From Ophiostoma sp. CBS 140.51 (taxonomy: Eukaryota; Ascomycota; Sordariomycetes; Ophiostomatales; Ophiostomataceae): 64,000 nt of DNA. Below are positions 10,588 through 22,200 of the stretch, one piece after another. A program made the translations under genes and the position numbers. Below the pieces are notes generated by a model that was given only the letters and a program-made list of their open reading frames with translations, searched no databases and was not told where the DNA came from. Within the stretch, counting starts at the first letter, position 1; every line of letters starts with the position of its first letter. Location: positions 177,797 through 241,796 of the forward strand of contig JANSLP010000019.1 in NCBI GenBank assembly GCA_029298735.1. Reading direction: 5' to 3'.

Positions 10588-10839
10588 GTTGCTGGACGAG
10601 GCTGAGAAAAGACAAGAGTGAGACTGGTGTCGGCCAACGGCGTGCAATACAGTCGATGTGTGCGAGACAGCGGATGTGACCGTGAGTGGTGAGATGGAGC
10701 GGGTGTAACTTTGCGAATGAGAGTGAGAATGAGACGAAAGCTGGAAGCGGGGTTGAGCAAGTGAGGAAATGAGACGAGTGGGTGAGCTTAAGAAAAGGTT
10801 TGTAGTTGTTCTGTTTCTCAAAAAAAAAAACAGACTCAT

Positions 10840-11591
10840 GACGCTTCTATATATGCCGTCAAAACGATGCCCTTTGAACGGTGATACGAACGGTGTTAAG
10901 AACGGCAACTTGAGATTGTTTGAATTGTGAAGAAACTCTCCGGAAAGCACCGTCAACTTCTGCCAAGCCGCGACAGGCTGTTGAGAGAAAGCTTATTCTG
11001 AGGACTGCTGCAGCCTGGCGGCTTTTACACGACAGCGCCGGTTGGGGCCCCTAACAAGACCGCTACAGCTGTCAGAATTACCTACTCCAGAGAACGTCGA
11101 CCGGTGTCAGCCCAATCCAGCCGTCAGTCGGCCGAAGCCCAGATACCCTAATCCCCGTAAAGTCCAGCGGGGTCCAGCAAGGTTCAACGAATTTGGTGAA
11201 GCCAGTCACCAAGAGTCTCGAGAACACCAAACGCTCAAACGGGCAATTTGATCGGACTTTTAACGAGTCGCTAAAGTCCGGCCCTCTATCAACAGGCTGC
11301 CATGATCATCTCCATCGTCAACATCGTTGAAAACACCGTTAGGCAGCAGTTTGTTAACTTCACTTTAGACCTTAAAACTTGAAATTTCAGAATGACTATT
11401 GTAAATGACTCTTTCTTAACACATTTTGAAAAAACCGAACATATTGAGTCATCTTGAATGAACATCACGAACAACTCGCCGCCATACATTCCGGCACAAG
11501 CATCACTCCGTCTGACATTGATTATGATTCGAGCTATACTCCATTCAACTTCTTCGCCACATCACCATATCTGCCTGCTACGCAACCGTCT
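10840..11591. other. Intergenic spacer
   Basis: Promoter side of the FMN reductase and 3' side of the aldo-keto reductase. No coding signal is seen. It starts GC-rich and becomes AT-rich after about 11,320. Confidence 0.5.
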
Positions 11592-12742
11592 CTATGAGTG
11601 GCCCTGGATGGCCACCGGCTTGTAGGGCTCCTCGAGATACTTTTCCTCCTCCTCGGTCAGCTCCTTGCCCTGCAACTGCGTCGCCTCGTCAAGCCGGGCG
11701 ATGCTGCTGAGGCCGACAATCGGGCTCGACACCCGCTTGTTAATCCACGCCAGCGCCACCTGCGACATGGTCCAGCCGCGTTTCTCGGCCAATTCCTGGA
11801 CGCGCCCAATGATGGCCTTGTCGGCCTCACTCAGAACATCCCGGTTGGCTGCTTTGGCGACATTGGCCTCGCCGCTGGAGCGAGTTGTTTGGCCGGCTTT
11901 TTCGAGCGGACGGGCCAAGTGGCCCCGAGCAATGGGCGCCCACGGAATCAGGCCGACACCCGTCTCGTTGCAAAACTTTATCATCTCCCGCTCTTCCTCG
12001 CGGTACAGCAGGCTATAGTGGTTCTGCATGGACACAAACTTGGTCCACCCGTGGTTTTCGGCAATGTGCTGCAGCCCCGCAAACTGGTACGTCCACATGG
12101 AGGAGGCGCCGATGTAGCGCACTTTGCCGCTCTTGACCAAATCGTGGAGGGCTTCCATAGTCTCCTCGCCGGGTGTGTTGGGATCGAACCGGTGGATCTG
12201 GAGGAGGTCGATATAATTTGTTTCGAGCCGCTGCAGGGACGCCTCGACCTGTGCAAAGATGGCCGCCCGCGACAGCCCGCTCTGGTTGACATAGTCTTTG
12301 CTCTTCTTGATGGCGTCGCCGTGGAAGACGGTGCGCAGCTCGACGTCTTCGGCGACGGTACCGTGCAGCTTGGTGAAAATCAAGACCTTGTGGCGCGGAA
12401 TGTTGTACTCCTTCAGAGCCTTGGCAAAGACACGCTCCGACTCGCCATTTGAATAGACATTAGCCGTGTCCCACGTGTTGAGGCCGCGGTCATAGGCTGC
12501 CTTCAGAATCGGCAGGGCCTCGTCGGCACCGAGCACCCACGGCGCCCATTTGGGCGTGCCAAACGACATGGCGCCGATAATCGGCACCGACACGCGCAGG
12601 CCGCTCTTTCCGAGGCGCTAGATGATGGAGGTGAGTATTCATCTCAATGCACTGTTGACTATTGTCGACGTCGACGACTCACCTTGTAGTCGACCTTGGT
12701 GGCCTCGACCGAGGCGGTCAGATTGTCAACGGCGGTCGACAT
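11592..12742 (-). CDS. Aldo-keto reductase
   Basis: A 361-residue NADPH-dependent aldo-keto reductase. Exon 1 is 12683-12742 (20 codons) and exon 2 is 11592-12617, with a GTGAGT...CTAG intron at 12618-12682. The join gives YK-RLGKSGLRVSVPIIGAMSFG, the normal AKR N-terminal strand. The tetrad is visible: Asp and Tyr in WDTANVYSNG, Lys in IFTKLHG and His in LLQIHRFD. GLIPWAPIARGHLARP is the usual cofactor-side loop. This form (Versiconal-hemiacetal-acetate-reductase-like / YakC group) is common in fungi and acts on assorted aldehydes and ketones. The exact substrate cannot be assigned. A long plus-strand open frame over this gene is an artefact of its codon bias. Confidence 0.92.
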
Positions 12743-14417
12743 TGTTGCACTTGGTTAGGTTGATTGGTAGGTGTGTTAGTAAGAAGTTCGCTGTCGATAT
12801 GAGATGACACTAGTTAGAGATCAAGATTGACGGAAGGATACGAAATCCAAAAATATCACGAATAAGAACATATCCAACTCATCCAAAGAGGGGAAGCTAC
12901 AGCTACTTTATATGGTCGCGACACTGCATTTGTCATCCGGAGGTAACGACATTAACGGCATGGGGACAACGGCAGACATTGGCCATAATGTGCACTCAAT
13001 TTTACGTGGTGGCTTTACTTGTCTCTTTTCTTGCTTCATTGTGTTGCACCCCCACTGCGCAGGAACATGCAAGCCGGTGTGGGGCTATCCAAACACCATG
13101 CCATGGATGTTTGTGTTGGTGTGGTGTGTGTTGTTGGCGGTGGTGTTGGTCGAAGTGGTGGTCAAGCTCGGCTAGTTGGCGTGCCGTTTCGGAAGCATCT
13201 CGCGGAAAACACTTGTCACGTCAATTAAGCTAAATAAAGGCAAGTGCCGCAGGAGCGCTGGTCAACCCTAGACCACGGAAACAATGCGCGCCAAGAGCGG
13301 GGAGAGGCGGGCGGCACCCATCCGCGCAGACAATCCACGCAGAAATTGGTTGACCGACGACGAGCATCGCAGAAAGTAGTTATCTACATCGTTGTGCTGA
13401 GGTCAGAGCGCAAAAAGCTGAACTAACAAAGTACATCAACACGAGAATGGGTCCAGCACCATAAGCTACACGCAGTTTACATGGGAGTTAAGCTTAAACA
13501 CCGAAGGTCGAGGGTTGTGCCAAGTGTAGCTGTGGTGAAATACTTATCGAGAAGATAAACATGGCAAATACGAACTCTACAATCTCGGATTGTGAGATAA
13601 GAGAATGAAGAAGAGATCATTACCCAGGAACGATAACGGTAAGACTTGCTAATGGGAACTGTATTGCATCTTTTGTGAAACGAAGTACCGTGGGCAACGA
13701 CGAACATAAGGATGAATAACAGCAGCATTACTTGATCTTCTATTACTATTGCACGACTTGTGAGTTATAAAGCAATATAAATATCGACGCACGAGACCAA
13801 TATGCCGTTATGTTAAGAAAACACGACTGCCGACAACGGACCTATTTTGCAACTCTGGAGGAGGCTTGAGGATGAAGAAAGTCAGATATCGGATGGGAAT
13901 ATGAGCTATTACTAAAATAATTCAGAGAATGTTCTTCAATTTGTATCATTGTAGACCCTGATTTATGCACGTGTCGGTTTTTCTCACTGAAGTAGAAGTA
14001 TAAAAGTAGTACACGATTGAAAGAATCATTTCCTTCCCAAAAGTTAATAAAATAAAAAAGTAAATAAGAACAAAACATTTCAACCACTGGTGGTAGTCTT
14101 TACTTTAGAAGACACAGATGTAACACATAAGTATCTTCATGTTAATAAAAATATTTGAAATGTTTCTATGATTGTAGAATGTGAATTGACGATGAGTTGA
14201 TTATCGTCGTCGTGAGATAGTTGCAACCCTCTGTGCTGACATAATAAATGCAGATAAGCGATTTCGATTGCCACCCAAGACTTGGGCAGGGGCAGGCGCT
14301 AAAAGCTCGCCGTATCTTATCGCACTGTTGCTGCCTTTCATCATTGCCATCGCCAACTTTTTCTGTCAACAAGACATCGTCACCACGCGACGACTCCTCT
14401 ACCTCACGCACACGACA
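12743..14417. other. Intergenic, AT-rich 1.7 kb
   Basis: Promoters of the aldo-keto reductase and cactin genes lie at the two ends. The centre (about 13,400-14,250) is clearly AT-rich, unlike the genes. No ORF, repeat family or tRNA was recognised. Confidence 0.5.
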
Positions 14418-15956
14418 ATGGACCCGGGTCGCGCAGCAATGATCGCCGGCGGCGGCAACGGCGGCCGCCGACGGTCCCCCGAACGACGCGACCCGACGGG
14501 GCCCCGACGCGACAACCGCAACCGCATCTCGAAGCCGTACTCTCCAAACCCTCACTCGGGGTCGTCCTCAAGGCAGCACAACGATCCCCGCTCCCGGCCA
14601 AATCCACGACAGAACGACCGAAAAGACGAAAAGTACATGACGGAAGAGCAACTCTCCGAACGTTTCGTCGCACAAGAAGACTCGTTTGTCCTGAAGCAAT
14701 CGAAAAGCAAAGCCGACATTCGCGTCCGTGAGCGGCGGGCCAAGCCGATTGACCTGCTGGCATTCAACCTGCGCTTTGTCGACGAGGACCACGACACGTT
14801 CGAGGACAAGGACACGGATGCGGATATCGAGTTCCCGCTGCCGGAAGCAGTGATTGCGTCCGCCGACGACGCCGCCCTCAAGGAACTGGAAGAAGACATC
14901 AAGTCGTTCCGCACACTGGAAAAGCGGAGGGCGAACCGGCGGTACTGGCAGGCGGTTCTGGTGCTGGTACGGGCGGCGCGGGACGAGCGACGAGAACGGC
15001 GGCATGGCGGACAACAACAGCAGCAGCAGGCGTCGGAAGTGGTGCTGACAGACGTCGACAAGATCCTGCACACCAAGACGCTGACACAACTGGAAGAGAT
15101 GGAAAAGAAGATTGAGGCCAAGCTGCGGTCGGACGAGACTTTGGAGACGGACCACTGGGAGCAGATGCTGAAGCGGCTGCACGTATGGAAGGCGAAAGCA
15201 GAGCTGGCGGTCGTCAACGAGGCGTCGCGGGCGAAGCGGCTACAGCTGCGGAAAGAGGCGGCGGCGACCAGAAAGGCGGGGGGTGCTGACGGCGAAGATG
15301 GTGACGACGTCAATGACGGGCAGGATGAGGAGGAGCCGTCCACGTCACTCACAAAAACAACGGCCGCCTTTACCGGGGACGCCCCACCGCCCGGGACAGA
15401 ACGTTTCGCGGCCGTTCCCAACGAAGACTTCTCGCAGGCGACAAAAGCACTGTACGAGCGCGAAGTGGCGCGCGGCGTCAGCGAGAATGAAGAGATTTTC
15501 GCCGCCGAAGAGGTCGTCCAGACGGCCAGCGCCCCCAAATGGAGCGACAAGTACCGGCCACGCAAGCCGCGGTACTTCAACCGCGTGCAAATGGGTTACG
15601 AGTGGAACAAGTACAACCAGACACACTACGATCATGACAACCCGCCGCCCAAAGTGGTGCAGGGCTACAAGTTTAACGTTTTCTATCCGGAGCTGATCGA
15701 CAAGACCAAGGCGCCGACGTACCACATTACGCGCGAGGGCGGACGGCGAAAGGGCGAGTCGTTTGCGCCGGCGGGCGAGGAGGATACATGTCTGATCCGG
15801 TTCTCGGCGGGTCCCCCCTACGAGGACATTGCGTTTCGGATTGTGGACCGGGAGTGGGACTACAGCGCGAAGCGGGAGCGGGGGTTCAAGAGTGTGTTTG
15901 AAAAGGGCATCTTGCAGCTGCACTTTCAGTTCAAGAAGATTTACTACAGGAAGTAG
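14418..15956 (+). CDS. Cactin (spliceosome-associated protein)
   Basis: A 512-residue intronless protein of the cactin family (Cay1 in fission yeast), a nuclear protein needed for accurate pre-mRNA splicing. The N terminus is Arg/Ser-rich and disordered. A central cactin-mid region starts near EEQLSERFVAQEDSFV and continues through helices with DLLAFNLRF and a short poly-Gln run. The highly conserved C-terminal cactin domain is clear: PRKPRYFNRVQMGYEWNKYN, then THYDHDNPPPKVVQGYKFN, FYPELIDKTKAPTY, and an end at FQFKKIYYRK. The ATG at 14418 is the first in frame; the frame is open upstream but has no ATG. It converges on the NUDIX gene, with about 110 bp between stop codons. Confidence 0.95.
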   Translation: MDPGRAAMIAGGGNGGRRRSPERRDPTGPRRDNRNRISKPYSPNPHSGSSSRQHNDPRSRPNPRQNDRKDEKYMTEEQLSERFVAQEDSFVLKQSKSKADIRVRERRAKPIDLLAFNLRFVDEDHDTFEDKDTDADIEFPLPEAVIASADDAALKELEEDIKSFRTLEKRRANRRYWQAVLVLVRAARDERRERRHGGQQQQQQASEVVLTDVDKILHTKTLTQLEEMEKKIEAKLRSDETLETDHWEQMLKRLHVWKAKAELAVVNEASRAKRLQLRKEAAATRKAGGADGEDGDDVNDGQDEEEPSTSLTKTTAAFTGDAPPPGTERFAAVPNEDFSQATKALYEREVARGVSENEEIFAAEEVVQTASAPKWSDKYRPRKPRYFNRVQMGYEWNKYNQTHYDHDNPPPKVVQGYKFNVFYPELIDKTKAPTYHITREGGRRKGESFAPAGEEDTCLIRFSAGPPYEDIAFRIVDREWDYSAKRERGFKSVFEKGILQLHFQFKKIYYRK

Positions 15957-16068
15957 GTCGGATGCCTTGCTGCCACATGTGTTGTTTATATGTACTTTTT
16001 ATTGGTCATCAGCATTCTATGTTATCTAGCATAATACAGCGTTTTCGTTTTCGTTTTGGCTTTCGTCT

Positions 16069-16606
16069 CTATTTCGTTGCAGCCTCCTCCGCGTCGAGAG
16101 TCACCCATGGCGGACTGCCCAGCTGTTTGGTCATGTTGACAATCGGGAGGAAGAAGCCGTCGGGCGCGTCCGGGCCTTTCTGGGCCAGCTCTGTGACGAA
16201 AGACCAGTCCTTCCAGTACCAGCCAGAACATTTTGTGGGTTCGAGGTTCTAAGAAGTTAGTGGTGTTCATTTTGATAGAGTGGAGGGAACATACTTCTGG
16301 CTCCTTCGAGTCATCATCCCGTAGACACAGTACACAAAACGTAATGTAGTGCTTGTTGTCGGCTGTAAACACATCGTTGGTCACGGACAGGATACCCAGC
16401 GGCGTCACAGCGAGTCCTGTCTCTTCCAGCGTCTCGCGCTGTGCGCACGCCAGGACATCTTCGCCAAACTCGAGATGGCCGCCGGGAAACTGCCACTTGC
16501 CGGCGCCGTGGGCACCTAAGCGGCGGCCGACGACAAACTGGCCATCCCGGTTCTTGACGATGGCGGCGACGCCGACACGGGGGTGGGGAGGGGGACTCTT
16601 GGACAT
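16069..16606 (-). CDS. NUDT15-like Nudix hydrolase
   Basis: A 163-residue Nudix hydrolase most like the MTH2/NUDT15 group, which hydrolyses (d)NTPs and nucleotide analogues. Exon 1 is 16295-16606 and exon 2 is 16069-16248, with a 46-bp GTATGT...TTAG intron. The Nudix box is GGHLEFGEDVLACAQRETLE followed by ETG: G-x5-E-x7-R-E-x2-E-E-x-G is satisfied, with Thr in the usual hydrophobic place. GKWQFPGGHLEFGE before it and HYITFCVLCL with EPENLEP..CSGWYW after it follow NUDT15 closely. The ATG at 16606 starts the core. Upstream, the same frame stays open through a 9-bp minisatellite to an ATG at 17062, so a form with a 152-residue Leu-Gln-Gln-repeat extension is formally possible. Confidence 0.92.
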
Positions 16607-16656
16607 GTTGACGATAGTGAATGAAATAATATGAATGTGCGAAAGTGTAGTGTTGT

Positions 16657-16917
16657 GTTGTTGAAGTTGTTGAAGTTGTTGAAGTTGTTGAAGTTGTTGA
16701 AGTTGTTGAAGTTGTTGAAGTTGTTGAAGTTGTTGAAGTTGTTGAAGTTGTTGAAGTTGTTGAAGTTGTTGAAGTTGTTGAAGTTGTTGAAGTTGTTGAA
16801 GTTGTTGAAGTTGTTGAAGTTGTTGAAGTTGTTGAAGTTGTTGAAGTTGTTGAAGTTGTTGAAGTTGTTGAAGTTGTTGAAGTTGTTGAAGTTGTTGAAG
16901 TTGTTGAAGTTGTTGAA
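16657..16917. repeat. Minisatellite, 29 copies of GTTGTTGAA
   Basis: A 9-bp unit is repeated 29 times without interruption (261 bp). On the minus strand it reads CTT-CAA-CAA in the frame of the NUDIX gene, encoding Leu-Gln-Gln repeats; the two other minus frames are also stop-free. It begins about 50 bp upstream of the NUDIX core ATG, so it is either 5' leader or coding. Perfect copies imply recent expansion and likely length variation between strains. Confidence 0.97.
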
Positions 16918-17130
16918 GGACGTTGTGAGAGATGACTCTTAGCCCCTCCACTGCTATCGGCGCTGAAGATGCGCTGTGGGGCGTGGACCAGCTGGAGCAG
17001 ACACCGAGATAAGCGCTGTCGACTAACACCGTAAACAGATGCAGTCTGCAGTCTGCAGTCATCTCGTATTGGATAAGTTGAGATGTAACTCTGTTCCCAT
17101 GTTCCTTTTAAGTTTACAATTTTTATTGAT
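16918..17130. other. Short spacer with GCAGTCT repeats
   Basis: Spacer between the NUDIX gene and the P450 stop. Around 17,041-17,060 a 7-bp GCAGTCT unit is repeated about three times, over the alternative ATG at 17062. No separate gene. Confidence 0.5.
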
Positions 17131-18894
17131 TTATAAAGCTGTTGTACTTTCTCTCCTTTTTCGTGTTTCCTTTTCTCGTATGTGAAACTTTGCCCGGGCA
17201 CCCGTCAGCATGGCCAGAAAGTAGTACTTAATATCCTCTTCCTCTGGCATCGTCGCATCAACGTCAAAGTCTCTGACCAAAGCCACCACCGCGTTGTACA
17301 CGACCAGCTCGGCCAGGTACCGTCCGGGACACGTGCGCGCACCGCCGCCCCAGGTCAAGTTTATGCGCTCCATCAGACGGCGCTGCAGGGGGTCCTGCCC
17401 TTCTTCTTTGTCTTCGAGCCACCGCTCAGGCCGGAACTCGTTGGCATCTGGCCCAAAGATGTCGCGGTTGCGATGCAGAGCGGGCGGACTGCAACCAACA
17501 ATCGTGCCTGGGGGCAATTTGTGGCCGTGCAGCTCGACAGGCGGACCCTCTGGCACTACTCGCGACAGGGACATGCCAATCGCTGGGTGCAGACGCTGGG
17601 CTTCTTTGATGCTGGCGGCGGTAAAGGGTGTTTTGGCCATGGCGTCGCGGGCCGAGGAAACACTCTTGTCGTTTCCTTTGAGGGCGCGCACCTCTTCTGC
17701 TACTCTTCGGAACACTTCGGGGTGCGACCCGATCATGGCCATGGCCGCCGTCAGGGCGGAACACATGGTCTCGTGGCCCGCGCCGAAATTGGTAATGGCC
17801 ATGCGGCGCAAGTAGAGTTCATTAAAGTCGGGCTTGGCGCGGTGCAGGTCAATCAAGTCGGAGATCAAGTCGCGGTTGGCCGCCACTTTCAACGGTTTAG
17901 ATGTTTTGCCCGACGTCTTCTCAGCTGCCGCCTCCCTTACCTCCCTCTCGGCAAGCAGTCTCTTGGCCTTCCGGACTCTCGCCGCCACCCGCTGCCCCAG
18001 CCCGAGAAAAAAGTTGCGAAAGCCCGCTCGCGTCTCGTACCCCAGCCGCCAGACCGTCGTAAACGGCCGAATCACCCACCCCCGTCCACCACAAAGAAAC
18101 TCGGCCACGACCAGTCCGGGAAACAGCCCGAACACACTCTTGCGCCGCCAATTAAAGTAGCTGGCACTGCTGGAGCCAAAGTCAGTGTGGTTCTCCAAAA
18201 ACTTGGGCGACCAGCCTAGCACGACAGCGCCCAGACACTCGACGACGACAATATGCATCCACTCTTTGAGGTCGACCTCGGCGCCGTTGAGCGTCTTCAA
18301 CTCTGCCACAGCTTTGTCGAGGACGGCGTCCACTTGGTTGCCAAACTTGGCGACATTGCTCTCATGATAGACGGGGCCAATGAGTCGTCGCTGCTGCCGG
18401 TACCGCTTCATATCTCGTTCAGACAAGAGGTCGAGCGTGTCGGGAAAGTCCAGTGTGAATGGCTTCCTCCAGTCCATTTCGGGGTGGAACAGGACGGTGG
18501 ATACTGGCAATCAGCGGTGTTCATTTCAATGTAGGCTGCGAGTACTTACAGTAAAAATCCGACTTGTCAAAGCCATGACTGGGGTCTGTCTTGTCAGTGA
18601 GATGGCAACAACTGAATACCTATGGACTGGGAACTGACTGTAAATCATTTTGAACGCTTCCTGTGAGTCAAACCACACCTCGTTCGGCCCTACTCGCACA
18701 GCCGGTCCATACTTCTTGTGCAGCGTCGTCGCCAGCTGCAGCAGCCGGCCGTTGCGCACCTGAAGGCCGTACCACAGTCGAGAAACAGCGGCCAAGCGCG
18801 GGCCGGGAACACTGGCCAAAGCGCCCGTCACCAGGCGGTGCATCAGCCGACTGAGGAAAAGGATCAAGATGCTCAGCAGAAGAGCAGCGAGCAT
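17131..18894 (-). CDS. Cytochrome P450 monooxygenase (pisatin-demethylase-like group)
   Basis: A 554-residue microsomal P450. Exons are 18639-18894, 18550-18585 and 17131-18503, with introns of 53 and 46 bp; the 36-bp middle exon is needed to give the continuous NPSHGFDKSDFYL segment. An N-terminal membrane anchor (MLAALLLSILILFLSRLMHR) and a proline-rich hinge (VPGPR) are seen. The I-helix is NFGAGHETMCSAL (A-G-x-E-T), the K-helix ExxR is EAQR, and the heme loop is WGGGARTCPGR with the axial Cys; Trp replaces the usual Phe at its first position. The overall pattern resembles fungal pisatin demethylase/benzoate-hydroxylase-like P450s, but the substrate is unknown. It stands alone between housekeeping genes, not in an evident cluster. 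Confidence 0.92.
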
Positions 18895-19254
18895 CGTTGG
18901 ACAGCCCAAACTGGGTTGGTGTGTTGTCGTCGTCGTCGTCGATGCTGGGATGCTGGTGTAAGGTGAAGATTTTGGGCGTCGCGATATGCAACTAAACGTG
19001 ACAAATGCACAGTAATCAGTACAGTGCTAGGACGGCAGTATTTGTACTGGTTGTGGGTCCACCGCCCTGGAGCTTAGCTCCAACAGCTATCGCGACTCTC
19101 CAACAGCGACACCACCAAACCACGTCAATTGCATACCATCGTCCCCAACACCTCGACAACACCCATGGCCGACACGTAGCGGCGCACGCCATGGTCTCGA
19201 GGCCGTTGAACTACCTCGACATTCCTTTCTCCCGCGCACGCTTCCCCGCCCGCC
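18895..19254. other. Divergent promoter, P450 / RTC1
   Basis: 360 bp shared upstream region of two divergent genes. A GTCGTC-rich stretch lies at about 18,925-18,945. No other feature recognised. Confidence 0.5.
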
Positions 19255-22200
19255 ATGCGCAAGCTCCTCAGCAAGCCGGCGGGCCTGTCGCAACATCATC
19301 ACGACGGCACGTCGACGACACACGATGAGGATCGGGCGCACAACGGTCATCATTCACAGCACGCCCATCTTTCTGACCGCCCCTCGACATCACCTGTCCC
19401 TCTGCTGTACCGCCCCAGCGGACCCCAAGAAGTTGCGTTCCAGGTCGGCGTCCCGATCGCGGCGCTCGACAAATCGCCCGACGGCCGTGCAGCTGTACTC
19501 GCAGGCCGCCATGTTCTAAAGACGGTGCGCGTCGAGCGCGGCGACAACATCGACAGCCATGTCTCTATTAGGGAATCATTTGACTTGCGTGCCCTCATTA
19601 CGGCTCAGGCATCGCCACGAGTCAACTCGACGGCCTCGATTGCCGAGCAGCTGTCGATCCGTGATGTCAAATGGGGGACAGGGAGAAACGATACACACAT
19701 CTTTACAGCTTGTTTGAGGGGAAAGATCTTTCAGTACGACTTGTCGCATCTCGGCGGCAACAATACATCCAACGCGACATCCAACATTTCCTTTATCCAA
19801 ACCCAAGAAGACTCGCGCCAAATCAACGCGCTCGATATCAACCCTTACAAAGACGCTTACCTGCTGTCGGGCAGCCAGGACGGCATGGTCCGCTGTTTCG
19901 ACACACGCACCCTCGTCGCTTCACGGCTGGGACCGACGTTCCGTCCCATGCAGGCCTTCAAATGCAATGCCGACGTGCGCGCCGTGCAGTGGTCGCCCAA
20001 ACAGGGGTTTTACTTTGCCTGCTGCACCGAGCAGGGCGCCGTCATGAAGTGGGACATTCGCAAGCCCAGTGCGCCTGTCCTCCGCATTACGGCGCACGAA
20101 AAGGCCTGCTCGTCGCTCTCGTGGCACCCCGACGGCGAGCATTTGCTGAGTGGCGGCGTCGACAAGACCTGCCACGTCTGGGACTTCTCGAAAACCGCCG
20201 ACAAGCGCCAGAAGCCGAAATGGACACTGCACACACCCGCGTCCGTGGCCGCCGTCGCCTGGCGGCCAGGGCAATGGTCCGCCACCTGCCAGGGACTAAG
20301 AGCGGCACAAGTGGCCGTCTCCTACGACGTCAGCGGTCCCAAGCGGCCGGGTATCAATGCCGCCCACGTGTGGGACCTCGCCCGGCCCACCATCCCTTAC
20401 AAGACGGTTGAGCGCTTTGAGTGTTCGCCGTCGGCGCTGCTGTGGAAAGACCAAGAGTTTCTGTGGACGGCCGGCGAGGACGGCCTGTTCTGTCAGAGTG
20501 ACATGGCCTTTGCGCCGCGCGTGATTGACCGGACGGCCGTCTCGACGCTGGCGTTCTCGTCGACGGGGGATGTCCTGACATTTCTGGACGAACGGCCACC
20601 GCCGCCACGTCCGCGCGTGCTGGCATCCGTCCATAAAGACCTGCCGTCAGCCACAGCGGCAGCGGCGGCGGCAGCTGCAGTCTCGTCTTCGTATGGATCC
20701 GACCCGACGACACCCGCGCCAGCACTGAGTATCAACCAAAGCGACTCGGAAGACGATGTCGTGCGAGGGTTCCTTATGCCACGGCGACGCAATCTGGGGA
20801 GGAAACGGCGGGCCAGCTCGGTCCACCATCTCAGCTCGACGCCACCCTCTTCAGGTCACCCCGGCTCGGCCAACAGCAACAACAGCAGCGGGAGCAATAC
20901 CAACCGAGACAGCAACAACAGAGAGAGCAACAACAACAGCAGCAATACGAGTGTGAACACCAACGGCAACCTGACCGTCTCCCTTGAAGACTCCTTGCGA
21001 GCCACCGGCGCCTTCCGCCCACAACAAATCATGGCCATTGGGCACATCCCCTCGGCCGCTCGGAAAGACACTTATGGTTATTTGGCCAAGATTTACTTGG
21101 AGACGCTGGAAAAGCGGTTGCCCGCCTACATGCGTCACGGCGCTGTCGTTCCTCTCCCTGATCGCGTCACCTCCATTCTCGACACGTACGCCCGCGCCGC
21201 CGAGAATGTCAGCCAGTTCCGGCTCGCCCAGGTCTGGCGCATCCTCGCGTTCGCCATGGATCTGTTGTTCCGCAACCGCGCACAGTACCATAAAGAGAGG
21301 CGACTAGAGGGTGCGACCTATCCGTCCGACACTCATCACCATCAAAATGGAGCGAACGGTACCAGCAACACTACTGGCAGCAAGATTCGAGGTGAACGAC
21401 TACCCTCGAGCGACCCGTCGGGCAGCACTTTGGAGTCCGTCTCCAGCGACGGCCACGGTAACTCTACACTTGTCCCAAGCACCAGCAACAGCCGCACGCT
21501 GCCTGTGCGCTCACTCCTGGCTGAAGAGATTGAGAGCACGTCAAACATGCCCACCCCGCTGGCACGGCCTGTATCAGGGCTGGCCTATCTAGGGGAACAC
21601 TACCAGGGGGGCGCAGACTACAAATCGACAGCAGCAGCTGCTGGCGGCAGCAGCTTTGACAGTGCGAGTGGTGGCGGCCTCCCCTCTGACATTGAGTCCT
21701 TTAACCTCCCGCCTGCCCGGTACCAGGACTACCTCGCCAGCCAGCCCCGCCGCCGCCATCTCGATTCGATGCCCATTTCCGAAATGAGCGAGACGCCCCA
21801 CCTGTCCAGTGTCGAGGGCTATGATTTCTACGATACCGAAGCCATGGCGAGCGCGATTGATGTGCCGGGACGACCAGCGTCGACCACCCGCCCTCCTCGT
21901 CCAACACGTACCGACTCTCAACAAGAAGACCGCTCCCCTGTGAGAGCCCCCGACTTTCACCGCCAGGACTCGACCGACAGTGCCGGCGGACGCATCTTTG
22001 AAATCTCCCAAGCGTCCGTCGGTCATGCCCTCGACGACAGTGAATTGATGGGTGCCGGTGGAAGCAGTCTGACGACGACGACGACCAACACGTCGGAAGC
22101 GCGCGGACGTGGTCGTGACAGCATCTCTCTCGCCGACGACTCGCTCAGTCAAAGTCGGTCGCGCGGTCGGCAGCCCGAGAAGCCTGGCCGCAAAGATACA

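Noticed and set aside
11598..12452. 284-codon plus-strand open frame over the aldo-keto reductase
   Set aside because: Antisense shadow produced by GC-rich third positions; no recognisable protein, and the minus-strand gene is certain. Similar shadows lie over the P450 (17182-18219), cactin (14552-15580), phosphoesterase (40028-40810) and RTC1.
16631..16942. Plus-strand Leu-Leu-Lys repeat frame
   Set aside because: Only the minisatellite read on the other strand; no non-repeat protein attached.
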